Positions 1-5,734 of a DNA stretch of 8,723 nucleotides are shown here, in pieces. Both the position numbers and the translations under genes were made by a program. Under the pieces are notes generated by a model. The model saw nothing but the letters and a program-made list of their open reading frames with translations, was not told the origin of the DNA and did no database searches. Numbering within the stretch: position 1 is the stretch's first letter; each line of letters starts with the position of its first letter. This DNA comes from an uncultured Verrucomicrobiota bacterium. GTDB lineage: Bacteria; Verrucomicrobiota; Kiritimatiellia; RFP12; UBA3636. The stretch lies in the NCBI GenBank assembly GCA_946612175.1, contig CAMOEO010000111.1:1-8723 (forward strand), read 5' to 3'.

Positions 1-1189
1 GCCACGCCATCGCGAAGCGCGTGTCGCCCGCGCCCTTGAGCGCGCCGAGGAAGACCAGGTTCATCGTGTCGAACATCCCCCACGCCGCGAGCATCGCCAG
101 GAGCGTCCGCCCGAGGTCCGTCATCTGCGCGACCGTGTAGGGGGCGTCGGGCGAGCGGAACGCGCCGAGCAGGGGCCCGGGCAGCAGCAGGAACACCGCC
201 GCGCACGGGGCCATGTAGCACCACGCCAGGCGCAGGCAGCGCATGACCGAGTCCTGAGCGAGCCGCGGCTTCTCCGCGCCCTGGAACTGCCCCGCGAGGA
301 TCGAGGCCGCGTTGGAGAAGCCCATGAGGGGCGAGAACGCCAGGTTGTTGATCGAGAAGGCGATGTTGCTCGTCGCGAGCGAGAGCGGGTCGAGCCGCCC
401 CGTGAGGAGTACGAAGACCGTGAAGCTCGCCATGTCGAAGCACAGCTGTACGCCCGACGGAAGGCCGAAGCGCACGATGCGCCGCACGAGGTCCCAGTCC
501 GGGCGCATCAGCTCGCGGCGCGGGAGCGCGCGGACGTCGCGCTCCGCCAGGACGAGGCCGAGCGTCCCCGCGACCTGGATCGCGACGGAGCCGAACGTGG
601 CGATGCCCGCGCCGGCGAGCCCGAGCGCCGGGACGCCCCAGCCGCCGAAGATCAGCCAGAAGTCCAGCCCGACGTTCGCCGCGCACCCCGCCACGGTGAC
701 GAGGGCGTTGGCGACGATGCGGTCGCGTCCGGTGAGGTAGCCCGAGAGCACCCAGTGCAGCGAGACGAGCGGCGCGCCGAGGAGCATCCAGAACGCGTAG
801 CGGTCCTCGAGCGCGAGGAGCGAGGCGTCGCGCGCGGCGAGCGAGAGGATCCACGAGCAGAGCGGCAGCAGCAGCGCGAAGAGCGGGAGGAAGAGGACGG
901 TGAGCCAGACGCCGGCCGCGCACGACCGGATCGTCGCGCGCCGGTCGCCCGCGCCGTGGTACTGCGCGACGAACGTCCCCGCGTAGCCGGCCGTCGCCGT
1001 GAAGAGCGACATCAGGCAGAACGTGAGGATGCCGGCGGGCATCGCGGCCTGGATCGCCTCGGACGAGAAGCGCGCGACGAGGACGCGATCCGTGAACTGC
1101 ATCACGGTGAAGGCCGCGTTGCTCAGCACCATCGGGACGACGAGGCGCAGCACGTGGCGGTAGCCGCCGTTGGAGAGGGAGGGATTCAA
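1..1189 (-). CDS. MATE-family multidrug/Na+ antiporter, partial (C-terminus beyond left edge)
   Basis: My reverse-strand translation gives about 396 residues with no stop before the window edge. It is a polytopic membrane protein of the MATE (MatE) family, which exports drugs or metabolites in exchange for Na+ or H+. Visible family features are the N-terminal helix with VVPMVLSNAAF near residues 16-26, then FTDRVLVARFSSEAIQAAMPAG, the stretch GTFVAQYHGAGDRRA, and late in the window GALKGAGDTRF, the second-half counterpart of the MATE LxGxGDTR motif. Family members are about 440-480 residues, so roughly 50-80 are missing. I chose the TTG at 1,189 because it places a normal short lead (NPSLSNGGYRHVL) before helix 1. 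No clear Shine-Dalgarno is visible and no in-frame ATG lies near, so the start is uncertain. The frame stays open upstream through the 9-bp repeats. The substrate cannot be told from sequence. Confidence 0.9.
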   Translation of the reverse strand, partial: MNPSLSNGGYRHVLRLVVPMVLSNAAFTVMQFTDRVLVARFSSEAIQAAMPAGILTFCLMSLFTATAGYAGTFVAQYHGAGDRRATIRSCAAGVWLTVLFLPLFALLLPLCSWILSLAARDASLLALEDRYAFWMLLGAPLVSLHWVLSGYLTGRDRIVANALVTVAGCAANVGLDFWLIFGGWGVPALGLAGAGIATFGSVAIQVAGTLGLVLAERDVRALPRRELMRPDWDLVRRIVRFGLPSGVQLCFDMASFTVFVLLTGRLDPLSLATSNIAFSINNLAFSPLMGFSNAASILAGQFQGAEKPRLAQDSVMRCLRLAWCYMAPCAAVFLLLPGPLLGAFRSPDAPYTVAQMTDLGRTLLAMLAAWGMFDTMNLVFLGALKGAGDTRFAMAW

Positions 1190-1191
1190 GG

Positions 1192-1227
1192 GAAGAGGTT
1201 GAAGAGGTTGAAGAGGTTGAAGAGTTT
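1192..1227. repeat. 9-bp tandem repeat, four copies, upstream of the MATE gene
   Basis: Four consecutive 9-bp units: GAAGAGGTT three times perfectly, then GAAGAGTTT, followed by further purine-rich sequence (GAAAAGGGG...). The array sits immediately 5' of the predicted MATE start, so on the transporter's strand it is a pyrimidine-rich leader. It does not interrupt the reading frame, because nine bases is a multiple of three. A second array of the same period and copy number lies at 8,470-8,505. Confidence 0.9.
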
Positions 1228-1277
1228 GAAAAGGGGGAAAGGGGAATGGGGGCGAAGGGGGAGGAAGAGGAGCGGCG

Positions 1278-1306
1278 ATTCTAGCAGAGCGTTGTCGGAA
1301 AGGAAA
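1278..1306 (-). promoter_or_regulatory. Possible promoter for the MATE gene
   Basis: Read on the minus strand there is a good -10 hexamer, TAGAAT (1,283-1,278), with TTTCCT (1,306-1,301) 17 bp upstream as a poor -35. It would start transcription near 1,271 and give a leader of about 80 nt through the 9-bp repeats. The -35 is weak, so this is only a candidate. Confidence 0.3.
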
Positions 1307-1334
1307 GCGACCGGCGGTTCGCGAAAAATTCCAG

Positions 1335-1363
1335 TTGACCCGCGGGGGGCGTTCTGCTATTCT
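1335..1363 (+). promoter_or_regulatory. Sigma70-type promoter for the tRNA pair
   Basis: TTGACC (1,335-1,340) and TATTCT (1,358-1,363) are separated by exactly 17 bp. Transcription would begin near 1,370, about 30 nt before the first tRNA. The GC-rich stretch between the -10 and the tRNA (including gcgacgcactgcgcgc) is the sort of discriminator/leader seen at stable-RNA promoters. It is the only promoter-like element upstream of the two tRNA genes. Confidence 0.7.
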
Positions 1364-1400
1364 CCCCACCCGTTGCGACGCACTGCGCGCAGCATACCGT

Positions 1401-1476
1401 GGCGAGATAGCTCAGTCGGTAGAGCATCGGAATCATAATCCGCTGGTCGTGGGTTCGAGTCCCTCCCTCGCCACCA
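1401..1476 (+). tRNA. tRNA with anticodon CAT (elongator Met or lysidine-type Ile2)
   Basis: A 76-nt cloverleaf with encoded CCA. The acceptor is GGCGAGA/CCTCGCC, the D arm GCTC/GAGC is perfect, and the anticodon loop is ATCATAA with CAT at 1,434-1,436. The T loop is TTCGAGT and the discriminator is A. It is not the initiator, since base 1 pairs normally and the anticodon stem lacks three consecutive G-C pairs. Sequence alone does not separate Met from the Ile tRNA whose C34 becomes lysidine. Three stem positions do not pair: A7 with C66, T27 with C43, and T50 with T64. A second tRNA follows after 14 nt and probably shares the transcript. Confidence 0.9.
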
Positions 1477-1490
1477 TTCTTTTTGTCCGC

Positions 1491-1565
1491 GCCCCCATCG
1501 TCTATCGGTTAGGACACATGGTTTTCATCCATGGAAGAGCGGTCCGACTCCGCTTGGGGGTGCCA
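1491..1565 (+). tRNA. tRNA-Glu (TTC)
   Basis: A 75-nt cloverleaf with encoded CCA. The acceptor GCCCCCA/TGGGGGT pairs throughout, with a G-T pair at 1-72. The D stem is GTCT/GGAC, the anticodon stem CATGG/CCATG is perfect, and the loop is TTTTCAT with TTC at 1,524-1,526. The variable loop is GAAG and the T stem AGCGG/CCGCT is perfect. The discriminator G matches bacterial tRNA-Glu. The T loop reads TCCGACT, so position 55, normally an invariant T (pseudouridine in the RNA), is C. It lies 14 nt after the CAT tRNA and ends 26 bp before the convergent DUF58 gene's stop codon. Confidence 0.9.
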
Positions 1566-1590
1566 TCGCATCCCCCCGGTCCGGGGCTCG

Positions 1591-2484
1591 CTAGCGGGAG
1601 CGCCGGGCGCGCAGGGCGCGGCGGCGGAAGAAGGCGCGGACCGTGTCGATCGGGTCGCGCGCGGTCGAGAACTCCATCGCGTCGATGCCGTGGCGGCGGA
1701 AGAGGGCGCGGAGCGCCTCGGCGCGGGCGTCGGCCTGCTCCGCCCAGGCGCGGCGGACGGCGCGGGAGGAGAGGTCGGCCCAGACGGTCTCGCCCGTCTC
1801 GGGGTCCTCGACCTCGACCGGACCGGCGTCGGGCAGGTCGCGCTCGGCGGGGTCGGAGATCGGGCAGCAGACCAGGTCGTGGCGGCGGGCCGCGACGGCG
1901 AGGCGGGACTCGTAGCCCTCGTCCTGGAAGTCGGAGAGCAGGAAGACGACCGCCTTGCGGCGCTGGACGGCGCCGAGGCAGGCGAGGGCGGCGTCGATGT
2001 CCGTCCCGCCGGCGGCGGAGCCCTCGGCGGCGAGGACCTCGCGCACGATGCGCATGACGGCGCCGCGGCCCTTGCGCGGGGGGATCGTCTTGAGGACGCG
2101 GTCGGCGAAGAGGACGAGGCCGACGTTGTCCTGGTTGCGGACGGAGGTGAGGGCGAGCAGGCAGGCGATCTCGGCGGCGAGCTCGGCCTTGGGGCGGGGG
2201 CCGGAGCCGAAGGCCTGGGAGCCGGAGACGTCGACGAGGAACAGGACGGTGAGGCGGCGCTCCTCGGAGAAGCGCTTGACCTGGGGCGTCCCGGTGCGGG
2301 CGGTGACGTTCCAGTCGATGGAGCGGACGTCGTCGCCGGGGACGTACTCGCGGATCTCGTCGAACTCGAGGCCCTGGCCGTGGAAGGAGGAGTGGTAGTC
2401 GCCCGAGAGACGGTCGTCGACGAGGCGCCCGGTGAGGATGCGGATGGAGCGAACCTTCCGCATCAGCTCGACGGTGTCGATCAT
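1591..2484 (-). CDS. DUF58 domain protein with vWA-type metal site
   Basis: A 297-residue protein. The DUF58 signature covers about residues 27-75 (SGDYHSSFHGQGLEFDEIRE, then YVPGDDVRSIDWNVTAR). It is followed by a von Willebrand A-like fold with an intact MIDAS: D85-x-S87-x-S89 in LVDVSGSQ, T161 in GGTDID and D185 in LLSDFQD. DUF58 proteins are usually cytosolic partners of MoxR-type AAA+ ATPases, and their biochemical role is poorly known. Here the gene is last in an operon. Its ATG overlaps the kinase gene's TGA as ATGA (2,481-2,484), and it has its own strong GGAGG (2,492-2,496) 7 nt before the start, implying translational coupling. No moxR gene is in view. The C-terminus is very arginine-rich (FFRRRALRARRSR). 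Confidence 0.92.
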   Translation of the reverse strand: MIDTVELMRKVRSIRILTGRLVDDRLSGDYHSSFHGQGLEFDEIREYVPGDDVRSIDWNVTARTGTPQVKRFSEERRLTVLFLVDVSGSQAFGSGPRPKAELAAEIACLLALTSVRNQDNVGLVLFADRVLKTIPPRKGRGAVMRIVREVLAAEGSAAGGTDIDAALACLGAVQRRKAVVFLLSDFQDEGYESRLAVAARRHDLVCCPISDPAERDLPDAGPVEVEDPETGETVWADLSSRAVRRAWAEQADARAEALRALFRRHGIDAMEFSTARDPIDTVRAFFRRRALRARRSR

Positions 2485-3428
2485 GGCGCGTCCTCCGCGG
2501 CCGGCGCGGCGGCGGCTTCCCCGGCGGGGGCGGCCGGCGCGGGGACCAGCAGGCGCATGCGGCCGCTCTCGACGGTGAAGCGGACGGTGGCGCCGGCGGG
2601 GACGAGCTCGCCGTCGAGCTGGATGGGGCGGGCCTCGGGGCGCTCGACCAGGAGTTCGCGGAAGGAGCGGTGGATGACGCCCGGGAGGCTGCTCGTGCCC
2701 CGGGAGAAGACGGCGGCGATGTCGGCGAGCATGCGCGGGGCGTCGCGGCGGCGGCCGGCGACGAGCTCCATGCGGCCGTCCGAGGCGTCGGAGTCGGGGT
2801 CGATCAGGGCGCCGCCGCCCCAGCCGGAGACGTTGCCGATGGTGAAGAGGAGGGGGTCCTCGATCGTGAAGGGCTCCCCGCCGTCGATCGTCGCGGTGAT
2901 GGGCTGGGGGGCGTAGTCGAGGAAGGAGACGGCGCCGGCGAGCACGTAGGAGCCTACGCCGCGCAGGGGCATCTGGTCGTAGGCGCGGACGAGGGCGGCG
3001 TCCCACGCGACGGAGGCGGAGACGAGGAAGGGCGCGCCGTCGGCGTACCCGACGTCGAGGTCGCGCACGGCCCCGCGGGCGAGCTGGGCGACGGCGGCGA
3101 CGGGGTCGAGCGCCTGGCCGAAGTGGCGCGCGAGGCCGTTGCCGCTGCCCATGGGGACGACGCCCATGGGGACGCCGGAGCCGATCAGGTCGCGGCCGAT
3201 GGAGGAGACGGTGCCGTCGCCGCCGCAGACGACGACGCAGTCCGCGCCGTCGGCGAGCGCGGCGCGCACCTTTCGGGAGGAGTCCTCGCGGGAGGAGGGG
3301 AAGTACCAGGCCAGGTCGTCCGCCAGTTCCTTCCACTCGCGGGCGAAGGCCTCCTCGACGCGCTGGAACCGGGAGATTCCGGGGCCGGAGCGGCGGTTGT
3401 AGAAGACGCGGACCTTGCGGAAGTGCAT
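2481..3428 (-). CDS. Diacylglycerol/lipid kinase family protein (DAGK catalytic domain)
   Basis: A 315-residue protein, normal length for bacterial DgkB/YegS-type lipid kinases, which transfer the ATP gamma-phosphate to a lipid hydroxyl at the membrane face. The N-terminal catalytic domain has VFYNRRSG (8-15), the nucleotide-binding GGDGT (69-73) and GSGNGLARHFG (94-104). The C-terminal beta-sandwich domain shows SDGRMELV (216-223) and the conserved IQLDGE (269-274). The tail after residue 297 is Ala/Pro-rich and probably disordered. The lipid substrate cannot be inferred. Second gene of the operon: it starts 11 nt after the epimerase stop with no visible Shine-Dalgarno, and its stop overlaps the DUF58 start. 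I chose the ATG at 3,428 because the beta-strand FRKVRVFYNRRSG begins directly after it. Confidence 0.92.
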   Translation of the reverse strand: MHFRKVRVFYNRRSGPGISRFQRVEEAFAREWKELADDLAWYFPSSREDSSRKVRAALADGADCVVVCGGDGTVSSIGRDLIGSGVPMGVVPMGSGNGLARHFGQALDPVAAVAQLARGAVRDLDVGYADGAPFLVSASVAWDAALVRAYDQMPLRGVGSYVLAGAVSFLDYAPQPITATIDGGEPFTIEDPLLFTIGNVSGWGGGALIDPDSDASDGRMELVAGRRRDAPRMLADIAAVFSRGTSSLPGVIHRSFRELLVERPEARPIQLDGELVPAGATVRFTVESGRMRLLVPAPAAPAGEAAAAPAAEDAP

Positions 3429-3439
3429 GGGACGGGGCG

Positions 3440-4417
3440 CTAGCGGGATGCCGCCGCCGCCGCTGCCGCGACCTGCGCGGCGACCCACGGGTAGGTGCGG
3501 GCGATGCCGTCGCGCAGCGAGAAGCGGGGGGCCCAGCCGGTGGAGCGGATGCGGTCGGTGGAGAAGTTGCGGGAGGCGACGCCGACGGGGCCGTCGACGG
3601 AGCGGAAGGAGATGCGCTTGCCGGCGACGTCGGCGATCGTCGCGAGGAGCTGCCGGACCGTGACGTACTCCTCGGTGCCGATGTTGGCGGGGCGGAAGTC
3701 GAGGTCGGAGTCCATCAGGCGCAGGATGCCGTCGACGAGGTCGTCGACGTAGATGAAGTTGCGGACGGCCAGGCCGTCGCCCCAGATCTCGACCTCGCCG
3801 CCGTCGGGCGCCTCGGCAACCTTGCGGGAGAGGGCGGCGGGGGCCTTCTCGCGGCCGCCGCGCCAGGTGCCCTCCGGGCCGTAGCAGTTCTGGAAGCGGG
3901 CGATGCGGACCTTCATGCCGGAGGCGCGCGCGTGGGCGAAGGCCATGCGCTCGGAGTAGAGCTTCTCCCAGCCGTAGTCGTTGTCGGGGGCGGCGGGGTA
4001 GGCGCCGTCCTCGTCGAGCCGCGGGTCGCCGGGCTGCATGTCGTGGTAGACGCAGACGGAGGAGGAGAAGAAGTAGCGGGCGACGCCGCGCGCCGCGGCC
4101 TCGTGGCACATGTGGGCGTTGATCAGCACGCTGTCGTGCATGATCTCGGGGGCGGCGGCGTGGATGTAGCCCATCCCCCCCATCTCCGCGGCGAGCTGGA
4201 ACACGGCGTCGGGGGCGGCGCCGCCGGGGAGCGTCAGCGCCTCGACGCAGGCCGCGCGCTCGCGCAGGTCGAGGAGGCGGAAGTCGTCCGCGGCGGTGGG
4301 GGAGAACTCGGGGAGCTTGAGGTCGGCCCCACGGACCCACCATCCGCGGCGCTTGAGCTCGCGCGCAAGGTGGGACCCGATGAAGCCGCCGGCTCCGCAG
4401 ACCAGGGCAGTCTTCAT
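3440..4417 (-). CDS. GDP-mannose 3,5-epimerase-like SDR enzyme
   Basis: A 325-residue extended SDR protein. The NAD-binding GxxGxxG is at 8-14 (GAGGFIG). The hallmark of GDP-mannose 3,5-epimerase is seen as LAAEMGGMGYIH (75-86), SSSVCVY (118-124), YGWEK (148-152), YGPEGTWRGGREKAPAA (179-195) and IWGDGLAVRNFIYVDD (211-226). The expected catalytic residues are present: Cys122 and Lys191 for the double epimerisation, and Tyr148 and Lys152 of the SDR dyad. Such enzymes convert GDP-mannose to GDP-L-galactose (and GDP-L-gulose). They are best known from plant ascorbate synthesis; bacterial examples are fewer and may supply polysaccharide precursors. Start: ATG 4,417 puts the Rossmann strand KTALVCG at the N-terminus. 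The in-frame ATG at 4,453 would add MAGRLPFFPLPS, and neither has a clear Shine-Dalgarno. First gene of the epimerase-kinase-DUF58 operon. Confidence 0.88.
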   Translation of the reverse strand: MKTALVCGAGGFIGSHLARELKRRGWWVRGADLKLPEFSPTAADDFRLLDLRERAACVEALTLPGGAAPDAVFQLAAEMGGMGYIHAAAPEIMHDSVLINAHMCHEAAARGVARYFFSSSVCVYHDMQPGDPRLDEDGAYPAAPDNDYGWEKLYSERMAFAHARASGMKVRIARFQNCYGPEGTWRGGREKAPAALSRKVAEAPDGGEVEIWGDGLAVRNFIYVDDLVDGILRLMDSDLDFRPANIGTEEYVTVRQLLATIADVAGKRISFRSVDGPVGVASRNFSTDRIRSTGWAPRFSLRDGIARTYPWVAAQVAAAAAAASR

Positions 4418-4471
4418 GGAGGGAAGCGGGAAAAAGGGAAGGCGGCCCGCCATTGCGGCGAACCGAGGACA

Positions 4472-4500
4472 AGTATAGCCGCGACGCCTCCGAAAATCAA
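4472..4500 (-). promoter_or_regulatory. Promoter of the epimerase-kinase-DUF58 operon
   Basis: On the minus strand, TTGATT (4,500-4,495) and TATACT (4,477-4,472) are 17 bp apart, each close to the sigma70 consensus. Predicted start near 4,465, leaving a leader of about 48 nt before the ATG at 4,417. Its -35 lies only 14 bp from the -35 of the divergent plus-strand promoter. Confidence 0.7.
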
Positions 4501-4514
4501 CCGAATTTCGGGCT

Positions 4515-4543
4515 TTGCCTTCCGGGGCTCTTTCTGCTAGCAT
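4515..4543 (+). promoter_or_regulatory. Promoter of the zinc-ribbon/rmlA/membrane-protein operon
   Basis: TTGCCT (4,515-4,520) and TAGCAT (4,538-4,543) with a 17-bp spacer. Predicted start near 4,550, just 5' of the Shine-Dalgarno of the first gene, so the leader would be very short. The hexamers are weaker than those of the divergent promoter. Confidence 0.5.
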
Positions 4544-4566
4544 GGGAAGGCGAGGAGAACACCGGA

Positions 4567-4818
4567 ATGCCCATCTACCCCTACGAGCTCCGCGAAGGCG
4601 AAAAGGGCTGCCCGCACTGCCGCGCCGGCTTCGAGGTGCTGCAGTCGCTGCGGGAGCCTCCGATCGCCGTCTGCCCCGAGTGCGGCTCGCGCGTCGCGCG
4701 CGTGCCGGCCCTCGCCGCCGTCGGCGCGAGCCGGTCGGGCCTCGACGACCGGGCGAAGGCCGCCGGGTTCACCAAGCTCAAGCGCCTCGGCAAGGGCGAA
4801 TACGAAAGGCAGTACTGA
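4567..4818 (+). CDS. FmdB-family zinc-ribbon protein
   Basis: A small protein of 83 residues. It starts MPIYPYEL, a variant of the FmdB/CxxC_CxxC_SSSS opening MPIYEY. It has two CxxC knuckles, CPHC (15-18) and CPEC (36-39), with FEVLQSL between them and RVARVPAL after. This predicts a single zinc ribbon of about 45 residues plus a basic tail (FTKLKRLGKGEYERQY). FmdB-like proteins are widespread and mostly uncharacterised; the name comes from a proposed regulator of formamidase genes. A Shine-Dalgarno GAGGAG (4,552-4,557) precedes the ATG by 9 nt. Only one base separates its TGA from the rmlA ATG, so the two are co-transcribed and probably coupled. The role in nucleotide-sugar metabolism is unknown. 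Confidence 0.87.
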   Translation: MPIYPYELREGEKGCPHCRAGFEVLQSLREPPIAVCPECGSRVARVPALAAVGASRSGLDDRAKAAGFTKLKRLGKGEYERQY

Positions 4819-4819
4819 C

Positions 4820-5707
4820 ATGAAGGGAATCGTCCTGGCCGGGGGCTCCGGCACCCGCCTCTACCCGATCACGCGCGCGGCGAGCAAGCAGCTGCTGCCG
4901 GTCTACGACAAGCCGATGGTCTACTACCCGATCTCGGTGCTGATGTTCGCGGGCATCCGCGACATCCTCGTGATCAGCACGCCGGAGGACCTGCCGGCGT
5001 TCCGCCGGCTGCTGGGCGACGGGTCGGACTTCGGCGTCCGCTTCTCCTACGCCGAGCAGCCGCGCCCCGAGGGGCTGGCGCAGGCGTTCCTCATCGGCGA
5101 GGAGTTCATCGCGGGCGAGCCCTGCGCGCTGGTGCTCGGCGACAACATCTTCTTCGGCGAGGGGCTGCAGCGCTCCGTCCGGGAGGCGGCGGCCGCCGCC
5201 GAGGGCGGGGCCTACGTCTTCGGCTACCGCGTGAGCGACCCCGAGCGCTACGGCGTCGTGGAGTTCGACGCGCAGTTCAACGCCGTCGGCATCGAGGAGA
5301 AGCCCGCGAAGCCGAAGTCCTCCTGGGCGGTGCCCGGCCTCTACTTCTACGGGTCGGACGTCGCGGAGATGGCCAGGACGATCCGTCCGAGCCCGCGCGG
5401 AGAGCTCGAGATCACCGACCTCAACCTCGCCTACATGCGGCAGGGGCGCCTCAAGGTGAAGCCGCTCGGCCGCGGCATCGCGTGGCTCGACACCGGGACG
5501 TACGGGTCGCTGCTGGAGGCCTCGAACTTCGTCGAGACCATCCAGAACCGGCAGGGGCTCAAGATCGCGTGCCTCGAGGAGATCGCGTTCAACTACGGCT
5601 GGCTCTCCCGCGAGCGCCTCGCCGCGGTGGGCGCCGGCATGGCCAAGAACGACTACGGCCGCTACCTCCTGCAGCTCGCGGGCGTCGCGGGGAGGGACCC
5701 CGCGTAG
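4820..5707 (+). CDS. rmlA: Glucose-1-phosphate thymidylyltransferase
   Basis: A full-length 295-residue RmlA (RfbA) of the short homotetrameric type. The enzyme makes dTDP-glucose from glucose-1-phosphate and dTTP, the entry step to dTDP-L-rhamnose and other deoxysugars, in the cytosol. Diagnostic features are the nucleotide-binding GGSGTRLYP (8-16), SKQLLPVYDKPMVYYP (22-37), the metal-binding LGDN (106-109, Asp108), EEKP (159-162), GELEITDLN (194-202) and WLDTGT (222-227). The start is the ATG at 4,820, with GAAAGG (4,804-4,809) about 10 nt before it inside the upstream gene's end. RmlB, RmlC and RmlD are not in the window, so whether the product feeds rhamnose or another sugar is open. A 27-nt gap leads to the membrane-protein gene. 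Confidence 0.97.
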   Translation: MKGIVLAGGSGTRLYPITRAASKQLLPVYDKPMVYYPISVLMFAGIRDILVISTPEDLPAFRRLLGDGSDFGVRFSYAEQPRPEGLAQAFLIGEEFIAGEPCALVLGDNIFFGEGLQRSVREAAAAAEGGAYVFGYRVSDPERYGVVEFDAQFNAVGIEEKPAKPKSSWAVPGLYFYGSDVAEMARTIRPSPRGELEITDLNLAYMRQGRLKVKPLGRGIAWLDTGTYGSLLEASNFVETIQNRQGLKIACLEEIAFNYGWLSRERLAAVGAGMAKNDYGRYLLQLAGVAGRDPA

Positions 5708-5734
5708 CGCGGGCGGGGCAGGGGAGGACGCCGC

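Noticed and set aside
755..1438. Plus-strand ORF over the MATE gene, running through the 9-bp repeats (KRLKRLKRLK) into the first tRNA
   Set aside because: It is antisense to a clear transporter, charged low-complexity in composition, and overlaps the tRNA promoter and tRNA gene.
1492..1546. An ATG-initiated frame starting inside the Glu tRNA (1,531)
   Set aside because: The sequence folds as a complete tRNA-Glu; the ATG is part of its anticodon stem.
1531..2916. Long plus-strand open frame of about 460 codons opposite the DUF58 and kinase genes
   Set aside because: Its product is low-complexity Gly/Ala/Asp/Glu/Val sequence typical of the antisense of a GC-rich gene. The opposite strand carries clear DUF58 and DAG-kinase motifs with proper starts.
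4417..4543. N-terminal extension of the epimerase to upstream starts at 4,453 or 4,543
   Set aside because: Those codons add sequence with no family counterpart, and the 4,543 start lies upstream of the predicted transcription start near 4,465. The Rossmann fold begins right after the ATG at 4,417.
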